Origin: Herbidospora mongoliensis
GTDB lineage: Bacteria > Actinomycetota > Actinomycetes > Streptosporangiales > Streptosporangiaceae
Length of the DNA stretch: 64,000 nt
Direction: 5' to 3'
Assembly: GCF_001570545.1 (NCBI RefSeq)
Contig: NZ_BBXD01000009.1
Span: forward strand, 558,001-622,000
Of the stretch, positions 8,228 through 16,083 are shown piece by piece. The notes beneath the pieces were generated by a model, which was not told the DNA's origin, made no database searches, and worked only from the letters and a program-made list of their open reading frames with translations. Numbering within the stretch: the stretch's first letter is position 1; each line of letters begins with the position of its first letter. The position numbers and the translations under genes are program-made.

Positions 8228-9574
8228 CTATCGGTTCGCAGGGGGTCGAGAGTTACGGTCGGCGTCCTCGGTCTTGATGGCGTACTCGAACTCCTCGCGC
8301 GGGCGGGCCAGCGCGCCCAGCGCCACGACCTCGCGCCTGAAGAACAGCGCCAGCGTCCAGTCCATCAGGATGCGGGCCTTGCGGTTGAAGGTCGGCATCC
8401 GGGTGAGGTGGTAGGTCCGGTGCATGAACCACGCCGGGAACCCGCGCACCTGGAGCCCGTAGATGTTCGCGACCCCCTTGTGCAGCCCCAAGGAGGCGAC
8501 GGAGCCGGCGTTCTTGTGCCGATAGGGCGTGAGCTTCCTGCCCCGGATCGTCGCGATCAGGTTGTCGGCCAGGCGGGCGGCCTGCCTGACCGCGTGCTGG
8601 GCGTTCGGCGGGCAGAACTGGCCGGGCTGGGTCAGGTCGGGGACCGCCGCGCAGTCTCCGGCCGTGAAGGCGTAGTCGGTGCCGTCGATCAGCAGCTCGG
8701 CCGAGGCGGACACGCGGCCCCGATCGCCCTGGGGCAGGTGCTGGACCAGGGGGTTGGCCTTGACGCCGGCCGTCCACACGAGCGTCTCGCAGGGGAAGGA
8801 CTCGCCGTCGTCGAGGACCACGACGTCGTGTTCAACCGACTTTATCCGGGTGTTGAGCCGCACGTCGACGCCGCGTTTGCGCAGCTCGTCGGCGGCCCAC
8901 TCGCCCATCGACATGCCCACCTCGGGCAGGATGCGGTCGGAGGCCTCGATCAGCATCCAGCGCATCGAGTCGCGGTTGACGCCGTGGAAATAGCGGCAGG
9001 CGTCGGCCGTCATGTCCTCCAGCTCGGCCAGCGCCTCCACCCCGGCGAATCCGGCCCCGACGAAGACGAAGGTCAGCGCGCGGGCGCGTACCTCGGGGTC
9101 GTCGGTCGACGCGGCCGCGTCGAGCTTGCCGAGGATGTGGTTGCGCAGGTGGATGGCCTCTTCGACGGTCTTGAAGCCGATGCCGTGCTCGGCCAGGCCC
9201 GGGATCGGCATCGTCTTGGTGATCGAGCCGGGGCAGAAGACCAGATAGTCGTAGTCGAGGACCTGCTGAGGGCCCTCGGGCGGCTCGAACCTGGCTGATC
9301 TCCCGGCCAGGTCGATGTCGCAGATCCGGCCGCTGAGGATCTTGCAGCGAGTCAGGACCTTCCGGAGCGAGACCACCACATGCCGGGGCTCCAGGTTTCC
9401 CGCCCCGGCTTCCGGGAGGAACGACTGGTAGGTCATGTATGAGTCGAGATCGGCCACGGTGATGCCGACCTTGCCCTGTTTGAGCTCCTTGCGCAGCCTG
9501 CGCTGAAGCCGGAGGGCGACGAACATGCCGACGTTGCCCCCGCCGACCACCAGAATTCTGGATGTTGGGGTCAT
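8228..9574 (-). CDS. ndh: Type II NADH dehydrogenase (NDH-2), FAD-dependent
   Basis: 448 residues. It transfers electrons from NADH to membrane quinone without pumping protons. The FAD-binding Rossmann motif is 'ILVVGGGNVGMFVALRL' at residues 7-23. The NAD-binding motif is 'FVFVGAGFAGVEALAEL' near 169-185. The second FAD motif 'YAFTAGDCAAVPD' lies near 304-316, followed by quinone-site-like 'CPPNAQHAVRQA'. The C-terminal amphipathic membrane-binding stretch 'MHRTYHLTRMPTFNRKAR' is typical of NDH-2. The ATG at 9574 is preceded by a GGGGA ribosome-binding site. It lies 21 bases downstream of the anti-sigma factor gene and 6 bases upstream of the STAND NTPase gene, suggesting one minus-strand transcription unit. 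Confidence 0.85.
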   Translation of the reverse strand: MTPTSRILVVGGGNVGMFVALRLQRRLRKELKQGKVGITVADLDSYMTYQSFLPEAGAGNLEPRHVVVSLRKVLTRCKILSGRICDIDLAGRSARFEPPEGPQQVLDYDYLVFCPGSITKTMPIPGLAEHGIGFKTVEEAIHLRNHILGKLDAAASTDDPEVRARALTFVFVGAGFAGVEALAELEDMTADACRYFHGVNRDSMRWMLIEASDRILPEVGMSMGEWAADELRKRGVDVRLNTRIKSVEHDVVVLDDGESFPCETLVWTAGVKANPLVQHLPQGDRGRVSASAELLIDGTDYAFTAGDCAAVPDLTQPGQFCPPNAQHAVRQAARLADNLIATIRGRKLTPYRHKNAGSVASLGLHKGVANIYGLQVRGFPAWFMHRTYHLTRMPTFNRKARILMDWTLALFFRREVVALGALARPREEFEYAIKTEDADRNSRPPANR

Positions 9575-9595
9575 TTCATCCCCGTCCCCCCTGGC

Positions 9596-10012
9596 TCAGA
9601 GGGGGAAACGCATCATCACGTTCGAGCCGGAGGCGCCGGTCACGACGCGCATGTCACTGCTGAGCCGCCGGGCCACCCACAGGCCCATCCCGCTCGTCGC
9701 GTTCTCGCGCGGCGGGGTGAAGCCGGGGGGCGACTCCGGCGACCAGTGCCGGCCTTCGTCGTGGACGTCGGCCACGAGGAAACCGGGTTCGTATGAGATC
9801 TTCAGGCGTGCCTTGGTGGCGCCGTGGGTGACGGCGTTGGTGGTGACCTCGTTGAGGGCGACCAGGAAGTCGTTCACACGATCTTCCGGCATGCCCCCAC
9901 GGCGGGCCAGCGCAGCCGCGAACTCCCGCACGTCGGGCAGGTCGGCGAGGGAGAAGGTGATCTCCTTCGCGCCACCCGGTGCGGGCGGCGGCGCGACGCC
10001 GTCCTCGTTCAC
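9596..10012 (-). CDS. RsbW/SpoIIAB-like anti-sigma factor (serine-protein kinase, HATPase_c)
   Basis: 138 residues, the length of single-domain anti-sigma kinases. The Bergerat ATP fold is visible. The N-box is 'ALNEVTTNAVTHGA' (residues ~54-67), the G1-type aspartate is in 'VADVHDEGRHWSP', and the G2 motif 'SGMGLWVARRLSSDM' comes near 107-121. These proteins bind and silence a SigB/SigF-type sigma factor, and inactivate their STAS antagonist by serine phosphorylation. The sigma factor gene lies immediately upstream (101-base gap) and a STAS antagonist gene is divergent beyond it, so its partners are probably local. The gap contains a GGGTAT hexamer like a SigF-type -10, compatible with autoregulation. 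Confidence 0.85.
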   Translation of the reverse strand: MNEDGVAPPPAPGGAKEITFSLADLPDVREFAAALARRGGMPEDRVNDFLVALNEVTTNAVTHGATKARLKISYEPGFLVADVHDEGRHWSPESPPGFTPPRENATSGMGLWVARRLSSDMRVVTGASGSNVMMRFPL

Positions 10013-10052
10013 CCGCTAACGCCTTCCAGTAGTGGCGGCACTCCGAAGAAAG

Positions 10053-10058
10053 ATACCC
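10053..10058 (-). promoter_or_regulatory. Candidate SigF/SigB-type -10 (GGGTAT) upstream of the anti-sigma gene
   Basis: GGGTAT on the minus strand, 41 bases before the anti-sigma start codon and inside the gap after the sigma factor gene. SigF-type promoters in actinobacteria use GTTT-N14-17-GGGTA. The -35 here (around 10073-10080, GGGCAACC) is not a good GTTT match, so this is tentative. Confidence 0.3.
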
Positions 10059-10113
10059 CGGGTCATCACGGCAGGTTGCCCGATATCCCAGAGAATCGGG
10101 TGGAAAGCCGCCA

Positions 10114-10890
10114 TTAGGCGACAAGCTCCGCGCGGAGCTGGTCGAGAACCTTCCGCAGAATTCGCGACACATGCATCTGGGAGATGTCGAACTCGGCGGC
10201 GATCTCCGCCTGCGTCATGTTGCCATAGAACCGTAGCAGCAGGATGTTCTTCTCCCGCTCCGGCAGTCCGTCGATCAGCGGCTTGACCGCCTCGCGGTCG
10301 ACCAGAGTGGCCAGGCTGTCGTCGTTGTCGGGGATCACGTCACCCAGGGCCGCGGCGTCGTCGTCGGCGCCCATCGGCGCGTCGAGGGACAGCGTGCTGT
10401 AGGCGGCGGAGGCGTCCAGCGTGAGGATCATGTCCTCTTCGGAGATGCCCATCCGCACGGCCAGCTCGGCGACCGTGGGGAAGCGGCCGTTCTCCTGGGT
10501 CATGTCGGCGACCAGGCGGTTGAGCTCCGACCGGCGCTCCTGGTAGAGGCGGGGGACGCGGACGGCCCAGGTGCGGTCCCGGAAGTGCCGCTTGACCTCG
10601 CCGGTCATGGTGACCATGGCGTAGCCGCGGAAGCTGTGGCCCAGAGTGGGGTCGAAGCCGTTGATCGCCTTCATCAGCCCGACGTAGGCGGCCTGGAGGA
10701 GGTCTTCCATCGGCTCGCCCCGGTGCAGGTACCGGCGGGCGATGTCACGGGCCATCGGGCGGTGCATCTCGACGATGAGCTCACGCAGCCGGGTGGCGCG
10801 GTCTTCGGTGGTGCTCTCGTCCTGCAGCTCGATGAGCAGGTCTTCGGCGGTGACTTCGGTGGTCGGGTCGGCCATGAGGTAGGCAGGCAT
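10114..10890 (-). CDS. SigB/SigF/SigG-family RNA polymerase sigma factor
   Basis: 258 residues. Region 2 is visible as 'ARRYLHRGEPMEDLLQAAYVGL' through 'RGYAMVTMTGEVKRHFRD' (residues ~50-110). Region 3 is 'LNRLVADMTQENGRFPTVAELAVRMGIS' and region 4 'LPEREKNILLLRFYGNMTQAEIAAEFDISQMHVSRI' near the C-terminus. The 'RxGEPxEDLLQ...GLMKAINGFDP' wording marks the SigB/F general-stress/sporulation subfamily, controlled by partner switching. The ATG at 10890 is preferred because AGGAG lies eight bases upstream; an in-frame start at 11016 has no such signal. The anti-sigma kinase follows and the STAS antagonist is divergent. Confidence 0.9.
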   Translation of the reverse strand: MPAYLMADPTTEVTAEDLLIELQDESTTEDRATRLRELIVEMHRPMARDIARRYLHRGEPMEDLLQAAYVGLMKAINGFDPTLGHSFRGYAMVTMTGEVKRHFRDRTWAVRVPRLYQERRSELNRLVADMTQENGRFPTVAELAVRMGISEEDMILTLDASAAYSTLSLDAPMGADDDAAALGDVIPDNDDSLATLVDREAVKPLIDGLPEREKNILLLRFYGNMTQAEIAAEFDISQMHVSRILRKVLDQLRAELVA

Positions 10891-11028
10891 GTCGCCGTCT
10901 CCTAGGGGGTTTCGCGAGACGCTGCCCCAGAGACGCGAAAAAGGTCCGCAGGGCACGTCTCGCTCAAGAAAACCGAGACGAAGCCCTCTGCTGGACCTCT
11001 GCCCCACATAATGCACCGAATCGGGGCG

Positions 11029-11057
11029 TTACACAACTCCCGCGAGAACAGTAAGGT
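11029..11057 (+). promoter_or_regulatory. Sigma70-type promoter of the STAS antagonist gene
   Basis: TTACAC at 11029-11034 and TAAGGT at 11052-11057 are separated by exactly 17 bases. Transcription would start near 11064, just ahead of the AAGGAGG ribosome-binding site (11065-11071) of the GTG at 11079. Confidence 0.5.
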
Positions 11058-11078
11058 TGCGTCGAAGGAGGCGAGGCG

Positions 11079-11426
11079 GTGACAACCCTGACGATGCGAT
11101 CGAGTGCCGTGGCGGAATACGTAGTGGTCCACATTGACGGGATCCTCGACGCCACCACCCGTGAGCAGTTCTCCGACCACCTCGACGCGGTCGTCGACGA
11201 CCACGGGTCAGACATGATCCTCGACCTGGGTGGCGTGACGTTCATGGATTCGCGGGCGCTCGGGCTGATCGTTCACCACTGGCAGCGGGCGACCGCCGCC
11301 GGCGGGTTCTTCGCGCTGGTGAACGTGCAATATCCGGCGTCGAAGGTGATGTGGGTGACCGGCCTCGCGCAGCGGCTGCCCATGTTCGACACCGTCGACG
11401 AGGCCGTGGCCGCCGCTGCCGCCTAG
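11079..11426 (+). CDS. STAS-domain anti-sigma factor antagonist (RsbV/SpoIIAA-like)
   Basis: 115 residues, a single STAS domain. 'YVVVHIDGILDATTREQF' is the opening strand and helix. The phospho-acceptor motif is 'GVTFMDSRALGLIV', with the serine at residue 58, the equivalent of SpoIIAA Ser58; the usual following S/T-G is R-A here. When unphosphorylated, such proteins sequester the anti-sigma kinase and free the sigma factor. The GTG start has a strong AAGGAGG at 11065-11071. It is divergent from the sigma factor gene and converges on the ANTAR gene with a four-base overlap. Confidence 0.88.
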   Translation: MTTLTMRSSAVAEYVVVHIDGILDATTREQFSDHLDAVVDDHGSDMILDLGGVTFMDSRALGLIVHHWQRATAAGGFFALVNVQYPASKVMWVTGLAQRLPMFDTVDEAVAAAAA

Positions 11427-12130
11427 CTTTTGGCGTTCTTCTGCTGATGCTCGGTGACCAGCAGTTTCGCCAGGTCGGCGACCTTGACCTGGTGATGTTG
11501 GGAGATGCGGCGCAGCTCGTCGAAGGCCTCTTCCGGGGTGACGCCGCTGGCCTGCATGATGATGCCCTTGGCCTGGTCGATCAGCGCGCGCCCGGCCATC
11601 GCCTCCTGCATCTGGGCGGCGCCGGTCATCACGTCGTCGAACTCCCAGATGTTCGCGAGCGCCACGGTGACCTGTTCGCGAAGGAGCTCGGTCAGCGGAA
11701 CGTGGTCGGCGAACACCCCCGGCCGCACCCCGTAGAGCCCTATGACGACGATCGCGCCCTCGACCTCGACGGGCAGCACCAAGATCGAGCGCACCCCGTG
11801 ACGGACGGCGGCGGCGGCGTAGCGCGGCCAGCGCTGGTCGCGCATCACGTCGGCCACCACGACCGGCCGGCCACTGCGCAGGGCCTCTCGCGAGGGGCCT
11901 TCGCGCAGGTCACGCTCTCGATCGCTGACGGAGATGAGTTCGCTGTGGGACGACGCGAGCAGCACCCGGTCGTCCATCCAGAGTTCGGCGGTGCCACCCG
12001 CACAGCCGGGTACGCCCCTGGCGATGGCCTCGGTCACCCCGCGCAGCACGCTCTCGGCGGAGGTTCCCTCGGTCACCCGTCCGAGGGCGGCGAGATCACG
12101 GGCCAGAATGGGAATCACAGGGAAGACCAT
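11423..12130 (-). CDS. GAF-ANTAR domain protein (putative RNA-binding antiterminator)
   Basis: About 235 residues. A GAF domain spans residues ~25-150 ('ESVLRGVTEAIARGVPGCAGG...' to 'GLYGVRPGVF'). A C-terminal ANTAR domain follows, with the characteristic 'RALIDQAKGIIMQASGVTPEEAFDELRRIS' region (~175-205). ANTAR domains bind dual hexaloop RNA hairpins to prevent termination; a GAF domain normally senses a small ligand or redox state. The ATG at 12130 is preferred over 12184, which would cross the start region of the divergent phosphatase. No clear Shine-Dalgarno is seen. Its position inside a partner-switching cluster suggests a stress-response role. Confidence 0.82.
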   Translation of the reverse strand: MVFPVIPILARDLAALGRVTEGTSAESVLRGVTEAIARGVPGCAGGTAELWMDDRVLLASSHSELISVSDRERDLREGPSREALRSGRPVVVADVMRDQRWPRYAAAAVRHGVRSILVLPVEVEGAIVVIGLYGVRPGVFADHVPLTELLREQVTVALANIWEFDDVMTGAAQMQEAMAGRALIDQAKGIIMQASGVTPEEAFDELRRISQHHQVKVADLAKLLVTEHQQKNAKS

Positions 12131-12186
12131 GCCCCTAGTTTGGGGTCTAATCCTCCGATGACGGATCTGAGAGGGAGCACACACCG

Positions 12187-13962
12187 GTGACCGACCTGGA
12201 GCAGCGGCTGGGCGAGTTCGCGGCCCGCGTCGCCGAGCTGCCCGGCAGCCCCGAGCTCGCGACCGCCCAAGAGCTGGTCCGTGACACCCTGGCCGAGCTG
12301 GCCAAGGCGAAGCGGCGGCGCGACGGCGGTCCGCAGCGTGAGCAGAAACTGCTCCGGCAGATCTTCCGGACCCTGCCGATCCCGGTGATCGTGATGGACA
12401 CCGGCGGCACCGTCCGCCGGATCAACAACGAGACCACGCGGCTGCTGGGCAGCCCGGCCGGATACCTGATCGGCAGAGCGTTCCCGCTGCTCATCGAGTC
12501 GTCGAACCGGGCCGTGTTCCGGGCGAGGTTCGCCGAGGCGCTGCGCAGCGAAGAGAGCACGACCTTCGAGACGCGGCTGGCCCACCAGGGCCGGGCCCAC
12601 ACGGTCCGGCTGGTGCTGAGCCGCCTGCGGATGCCGGGCGAGCCGCAGGAGATGGTCGCGGCCGTCGCCCTGCCGACCGACGTGCAGCTCACCGGGCCCG
12701 GCAGCGGGAAGGACACGCCCGACGAGGCGCTGTTCCTGGAGGCGGCCCGCCGCCACGAGCTGTCGTCCCAGCTCACCCGGCTGCTGCTCGACGACGAGAG
12801 CCTGCGCGAGCCGGTCGCGCTGATCCGCGCGGCCCGGCTGCTGGCGGCCGAGACGTCCGACTGGGTGATCGCCGACATGGTCCGCGACGGTGTCCTCCAC
12901 CGGGCCGCCGTGATCGCGCCGTCGACCCAGCCGGCGGCCAAGCTCCAGCGCGCGATCGAGTCCCGCGACCCGGCCCAGGCGCCGCTGATCGAGCGGGTGC
13001 TGGCCACCCGCACCGGGGTCGTCCACGAGATGCTCAGCGACGACACCCTGCTCGGGGCCGACGTGCTGACGCAGATGAAGGCGGGTTCCCTGCTCTCGGT
13101 GCCCATCCAGTCGGACGACGAGATCGCGGGGGTGCTGACTCTCGTACGGCTGAGAGACCGCCCCCCGTTCGGACTGGCCGACCTGGGGCTCCTGGAGGAG
13201 ATCGGCGGTCACCTGGGGCTGGCCCTGCGGGCCCAGCGGAGTTTCCAGCGCAGCTCCAACGCCGCCGACGCCCTGCGCAGCGGGGTGCTCCCCCGGTCGC
13301 TGCCCGAGGTGGCCGGGTTCGAGACCGCCGCGATCTACCACCCCGGCTCGGCCATGCGGGCGATCGGCGGCGAGTTCTACGACGTCTTCCCGATGAAGGG
13401 CGGCTGGGGCTTCGTCATCGGCGGCGCCGCCGGTCGTGGCGACGAGGCCGCCTCGGTGACCTCGCTGGTCCGCAACGGGATCAGGGTGCTCAGCGCCTTC
13501 GAGCGCGACCCCGGCGAGGCCCTCCGCAAGGTCAACGACGCCCTGCTGGCCCAGCACACCGGCCTGTTCGTGATGGCCGCCGCCGGTTTCGTGCGCGGCC
13601 GGAAGGTCCGTCTCGCGTCCGCCGGGCACCATCCGGCGGCGCTGCTCCAGCCCGACGGCGGGGTGCGCTTCACCGAGGGCGGCGGGGTCCCGCTCGGCTT
13701 CGAGGAGGGCGCTGAATCGGCCACCGAGGAGCTGACCCTGGCGTCCGGCGAGACGCTGGTGCTCTACTCCGACGGCCTGGTCGGCACCCGCAGCGCCGCC
13801 GGGGAGAACTACGGAGAGGCCCGGCTGACCGAGGTGCTGGCCCGGTGCGTCAACCAGCCGCCCGCGGCGGTCGTGAAGGCCATCGAGGAGGACCACCGCG
13901 CCTTCTGCAACGACGACGTCGTCGACGAGGTTACGGTCCTGACGCTGCGTCGTTCCCGCTAG
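12187..13962 (+). CDS. PAS-GAF-SpoIIE (PP2C-type) phosphatase homologue with degenerate metal site
   Basis: 591 residues. A coiled N-terminus (1-55) is followed by a PAS domain (~60-165), a GAF domain (~200-345) and a SpoIIE/RsbU-type PP2C domain (~360-591). RsbU-type enzymes dephosphorylate STAS antagonists to release sigma. Here two of the usual acidic metal ligands are altered: the family 'GGDFYD' reads GGEFYD (Glu396), and the 'GD-V-x-G-x-G' motif reads 'IGGAAGRG' with Gly413 in place of Asp. 'YSDGLVG' (Asp529) and 'DEVTVL' (Asp580) are retained. It may be a weak enzyme or a pseudophosphatase sensor. The GTG start has GAGAGGGAG at 12169-12177. The MEDS-STAS gene follows after nine bases. 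Confidence 0.85.
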   Translation: MTDLEQRLGEFAARVAELPGSPELATAQELVRDTLAELAKAKRRRDGGPQREQKLLRQIFRTLPIPVIVMDTGGTVRRINNETTRLLGSPAGYLIGRAFPLLIESSNRAVFRARFAEALRSEESTTFETRLAHQGRAHTVRLVLSRLRMPGEPQEMVAAVALPTDVQLTGPGSGKDTPDEALFLEAARRHELSSQLTRLLLDDESLREPVALIRAARLLAAETSDWVIADMVRDGVLHRAAVIAPSTQPAAKLQRAIESRDPAQAPLIERVLATRTGVVHEMLSDDTLLGADVLTQMKAGSLLSVPIQSDDEIAGVLTLVRLRDRPPFGLADLGLLEEIGGHLGLALRAQRSFQRSSNAADALRSGVLPRSLPEVAGFETAAIYHPGSAMRAIGGEFYDVFPMKGGWGFVIGGAAGRGDEAASVTSLVRNGIRVLSAFERDPGEALRKVNDALLAQHTGLFVMAAAGFVRGRKVRLASAGHHPAALLQPDGGVRFTEGGGVPLGFEEGAESATEELTLASGETLVLYSDGLVGTRSAAGENYGEARLTEVLARCVNQPPAAVVKAIEEDHRAFCNDDVVDEVTVLTLRRSR

Positions 13963-13971
13963 CCTTGACGG

Positions 13972-14766
13972 GTGCAGCCCGGTGACCACAGGTCCGTCGC
14001 CTACTCCGACGAGGCCGAGTTGGAGCCCGTGCTGGCCCCCTTCATCGCCGAAGGGCTGGCCGGCGCGGACAAGGTGCTGTATCTGACCGACGTGACCCAC
14101 CCGTCCGTCGTCACGGGCCTGCTGCGCGGCTGGGGCGTCGACACCGCCGACGCGGCCCGCTCGGGGCAGCTGGAGATCCGCCGGCTGGAGGCGTTCACCC
14201 CTGCCGATGTCGCCGTCCAGGCCGATCAGGCCAGGTCAGAGGGCTATCGGGCGTTGCGGGTGACCGGCGAGATGAGCTGGGCCGTCCGGGCCGGCCACGA
14301 TCGGCTGGCCGAGTTCGAGTCCGGCCTCCAGAAGGTCTTCGACACCGGCACCGCGCTCGGGGTGTGCCAGTTCGACAAGCGGCTGTTCGGGGCCGAGGCG
14401 CTGGCCGACCTGCTCCGGCTGCACCGCCCCGACGACCACGATCTGCTGCTCGAAACCGGGCTGCTGCGCATCCGGCGCACCTTCGGGCCCGACGGGATCC
14501 GGGTCGAGGGAGAGATCGACGCGACCTCCTCGGCCGACCTGGCCCACCGGCTGTCCGAGTCGGCCGAGGCGGTTCCCGGCGATCTTCACGTCGATCTCCA
14601 CGGGGTGACGTTCATCGATCTGGCCGGGTTGCGGGCCTTGGTCGACACCGCCAAAAACCTCGGTGACCAGCGGGAACTCGTGCTCGGCCCGGTGCCCGAC
14701 CACGTCAGCCAGCTGATGCGGCTGATCGGCTGGCACACCTCGCCCGGGCTGCGGATCGACGCGTGA
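13972..14766 (+). CDS. MEDS-STAS fusion protein (sensor plus antagonist-like domain)
   Basis: 264 residues. Residues ~1-165 match the MEDS (DcmR-type sensory) domain ('GDHRSVAYSDEAELEPVLAPFIAEGLA', 'DKVLYLTD', 'GVCQFDKRLF'). Residues ~170-264 form a STAS domain ('GIRVEGEIDATSSADL', 'LHGVTFIDLAGLRALVD'). In the STAS motif the phospho-acceptor Ser is replaced by Leu (D-L-A-G instead of D-S-S/T-G), so it should not be switched by an RsbW kinase in the usual way. The GTG start has no Shine-Dalgarno; TAGCCT lies six bases upstream (13960-13965), overlapping the phosphatase stop codon, suggesting an additional leaderless promoter. It is otherwise in an operon with the phosphatase homologue. Confidence 0.8.
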   Translation: MQPGDHRSVAYSDEAELEPVLAPFIAEGLAGADKVLYLTDVTHPSVVTGLLRGWGVDTADAARSGQLEIRRLEAFTPADVAVQADQARSEGYRALRVTGEMSWAVRAGHDRLAEFESGLQKVFDTGTALGVCQFDKRLFGAEALADLLRLHRPDDHDLLLETGLLRIRRTFGPDGIRVEGEIDATSSADLAHRLSESAEAVPGDLHVDLHGVTFIDLAGLRALVDTAKNLGDQRELVLGPVPDHVSQLMRLIGWHTSPGLRIDA

Positions 14767-14783
14767 TTCTCCCAAAAGCTTGC

Positions 14784-14808
14784 GTTTAGAGCGCTTAGGT
14801 GTACGGTA
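14784..14808 (+). promoter_or_regulatory. Possible SigF-type promoter before the glycosyltransferase
   Basis: GTTT (14784-14787) and GGTA (14805-14808) are spaced 17 bases apart, resembling the GTTT-N14-17-GGGTA signal of SigB/F-type sigma factors. A sigma factor of that type is encoded 4 kb away. The match is partial and the distance to the start codon is about 70 bases. Confidence 0.25.
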
Positions 14809-14881
14809 AAGACCACAACATAGTTCGTGCCTAAGACGCAGGCACACCCCTTTCATCGCGCTTTTCGCCATGAGGTGTGTC

Positions 14882-15925
14882 ATGCATATCGCCATCGTCG
14901 CCACGAACAACCTCTCCTCCACCGCCCCCGCTGTCACCCGTGAACTGGGCCGGGGCCACGAAGTCACCGTCTACACCCGGGACGACGCGCAGATCAAGGG
15001 TGTCAGGGTCGAGCGGGTGCCCGCCGGGCCCGACAGGGACCTCGCGGAGAACGAGCTTCTTCCCTACATCTCCGACTTCAGCGACGGCCTCAAGCAGCGC
15101 TGGAACGTGGAGCGCCCCGACGTCATCCACGCCCACTCCTGGAGCGGCGGCCTGGCCGCCATCGCCGGATCCGACGGCCTCGACGTACCGGTCACCCAGA
15201 CCTTCCACCACGACGACCGCCCCTCGGCCCAGGTCCTGCGGCTGGAGCGGGCCATCGGCCGCCGGGCCCATGCGGTGATCGCGGCCTGTGCCGGCGAGGA
15301 GTCGCAGCTCATCCAGATGGGCGTGCCGCGCCGCAACATCTCGATCGTGCCGGGCGGCGTCGACATCGAGCGCTTCCGCCGCCAGGGTCCCGCCTTCCCC
15401 CGTGAGGGCCACCCGCGCCTGCTGCACGTCGGCGCGACCGGCGCCGGCGCCGTGATCAACGCGCTGACCTCGGTCCCCGACGCGGAACTCGTCGTGGCCG
15501 GCGGCGACGACCCGGCCCTGGAGCGCCTGCGCATGCTGGCCCGCGCCCGTGGCGTCGAAGAGCGGCTGACCCTGCTCGGCCACGTCCCCCACAACGCGAT
15601 GCCGAAGCTGATCCGCAGCGTCGACGTGGCCCTGTCCCTCCAGCCGAACGTCCCGACCGGGACCGCCGCCCTGGAGATCATGGCCTGCGGCGTGCCGGTC
15701 ATCGCCTCGGCCTCCGGCGCCCACCTCGACTCGGTGGTCGACGGTGTGACCGGCTTCCTGGTCCGCCGCCCCGTCGAAGTGACGGCCCGCATCCGCGACC
15801 TCCTCGGCGACCGCACCCTCCGCTCGGCCGTCGGCTTCGCCGGCGCCGACCGCGCCCGCTCCCGCTACTCGCTGGAGCGCGTCAGCCAGGAGCTCCTGCG
15901 CGTCTACGAGAGCGCCTGCGCCTGA
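14882..15925 (+). CDS. GT4-family glycosyltransferase
   Basis: About 347 residues with the GT-B fold. The N-terminal Rossmann half starts 'MHIAIVATNNLSSTAPAVTREL' and contains 'PDVIHAHSWSGGLAA'. The C-terminal nucleotide-sugar half carries 'ISIVPGGVDIERF', 'LTLLGHVPHNAMPKLIRSVDVALSL' and the EX7E-type region around 'TAALEIMACGVPVIASASGAHLD'. This wording is typical of GT4 enzymes that build glycolipids or cell-envelope polysaccharides. The donor and acceptor cannot be read from sequence. The ATG at 14882 is chosen because GAGGTG lies just upstream; an ATG at 14870 is also in frame. A strong terminator follows at 15947-15985. Confidence 0.85.
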   Translation: MHIAIVATNNLSSTAPAVTRELGRGHEVTVYTRDDAQIKGVRVERVPAGPDRDLAENELLPYISDFSDGLKQRWNVERPDVIHAHSWSGGLAAIAGSDGLDVPVTQTFHHDDRPSAQVLRLERAIGRRAHAVIAACAGEESQLIQMGVPRRNISIVPGGVDIERFRRQGPAFPREGHPRLLHVGATGAGAVINALTSVPDAELVVAGGDDPALERLRMLARARGVEERLTLLGHVPHNAMPKLIRSVDVALSLQPNVPTGTAALEIMACGVPVIASASGAHLDSVVDGVTGFLVRRPVEVTARIRDLLGDRTLRSAVGFAGADRARSRYSLERVSQELLRVYESACA

Positions 15926-15946
15926 ACCTCTCCCCTGAGGGAACAA

Positions 15947-15985
15947 CCGAGCGTCCGCGAAGCTCCGGCCTTCGCGGGCGCTCGG
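15947..15985 (+). terminator. Rho-independent-type hairpin after the glycosyltransferase gene
   Basis: A 16-base stem, with one G-T wobble, pairs 15947-15962 with 15970-15985 around a 7-base loop. No U-tract follows, as is usual in high-GC actinomycetes. It sits 21 bases after the stop codon. Confidence 0.8.
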
Positions 15986-16083
15986 CCCGTTTCCGGCCCT
16001 CTTAGAGCTTCGTTTTCTTTACGGCTCCGCCCACCCTCAGGCCATCCCAAGAAATTTCGGGCATGAGCAGAATCTGAAGGCAC

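Noticed and set aside
7556-9298. Long plus-strand reading frame of 580 codons across the STAND and ndh genes
   Set aside because: It is antisense to two genes with clear motifs; composition is the high-GC mirror-frame type with no recognisable domain.
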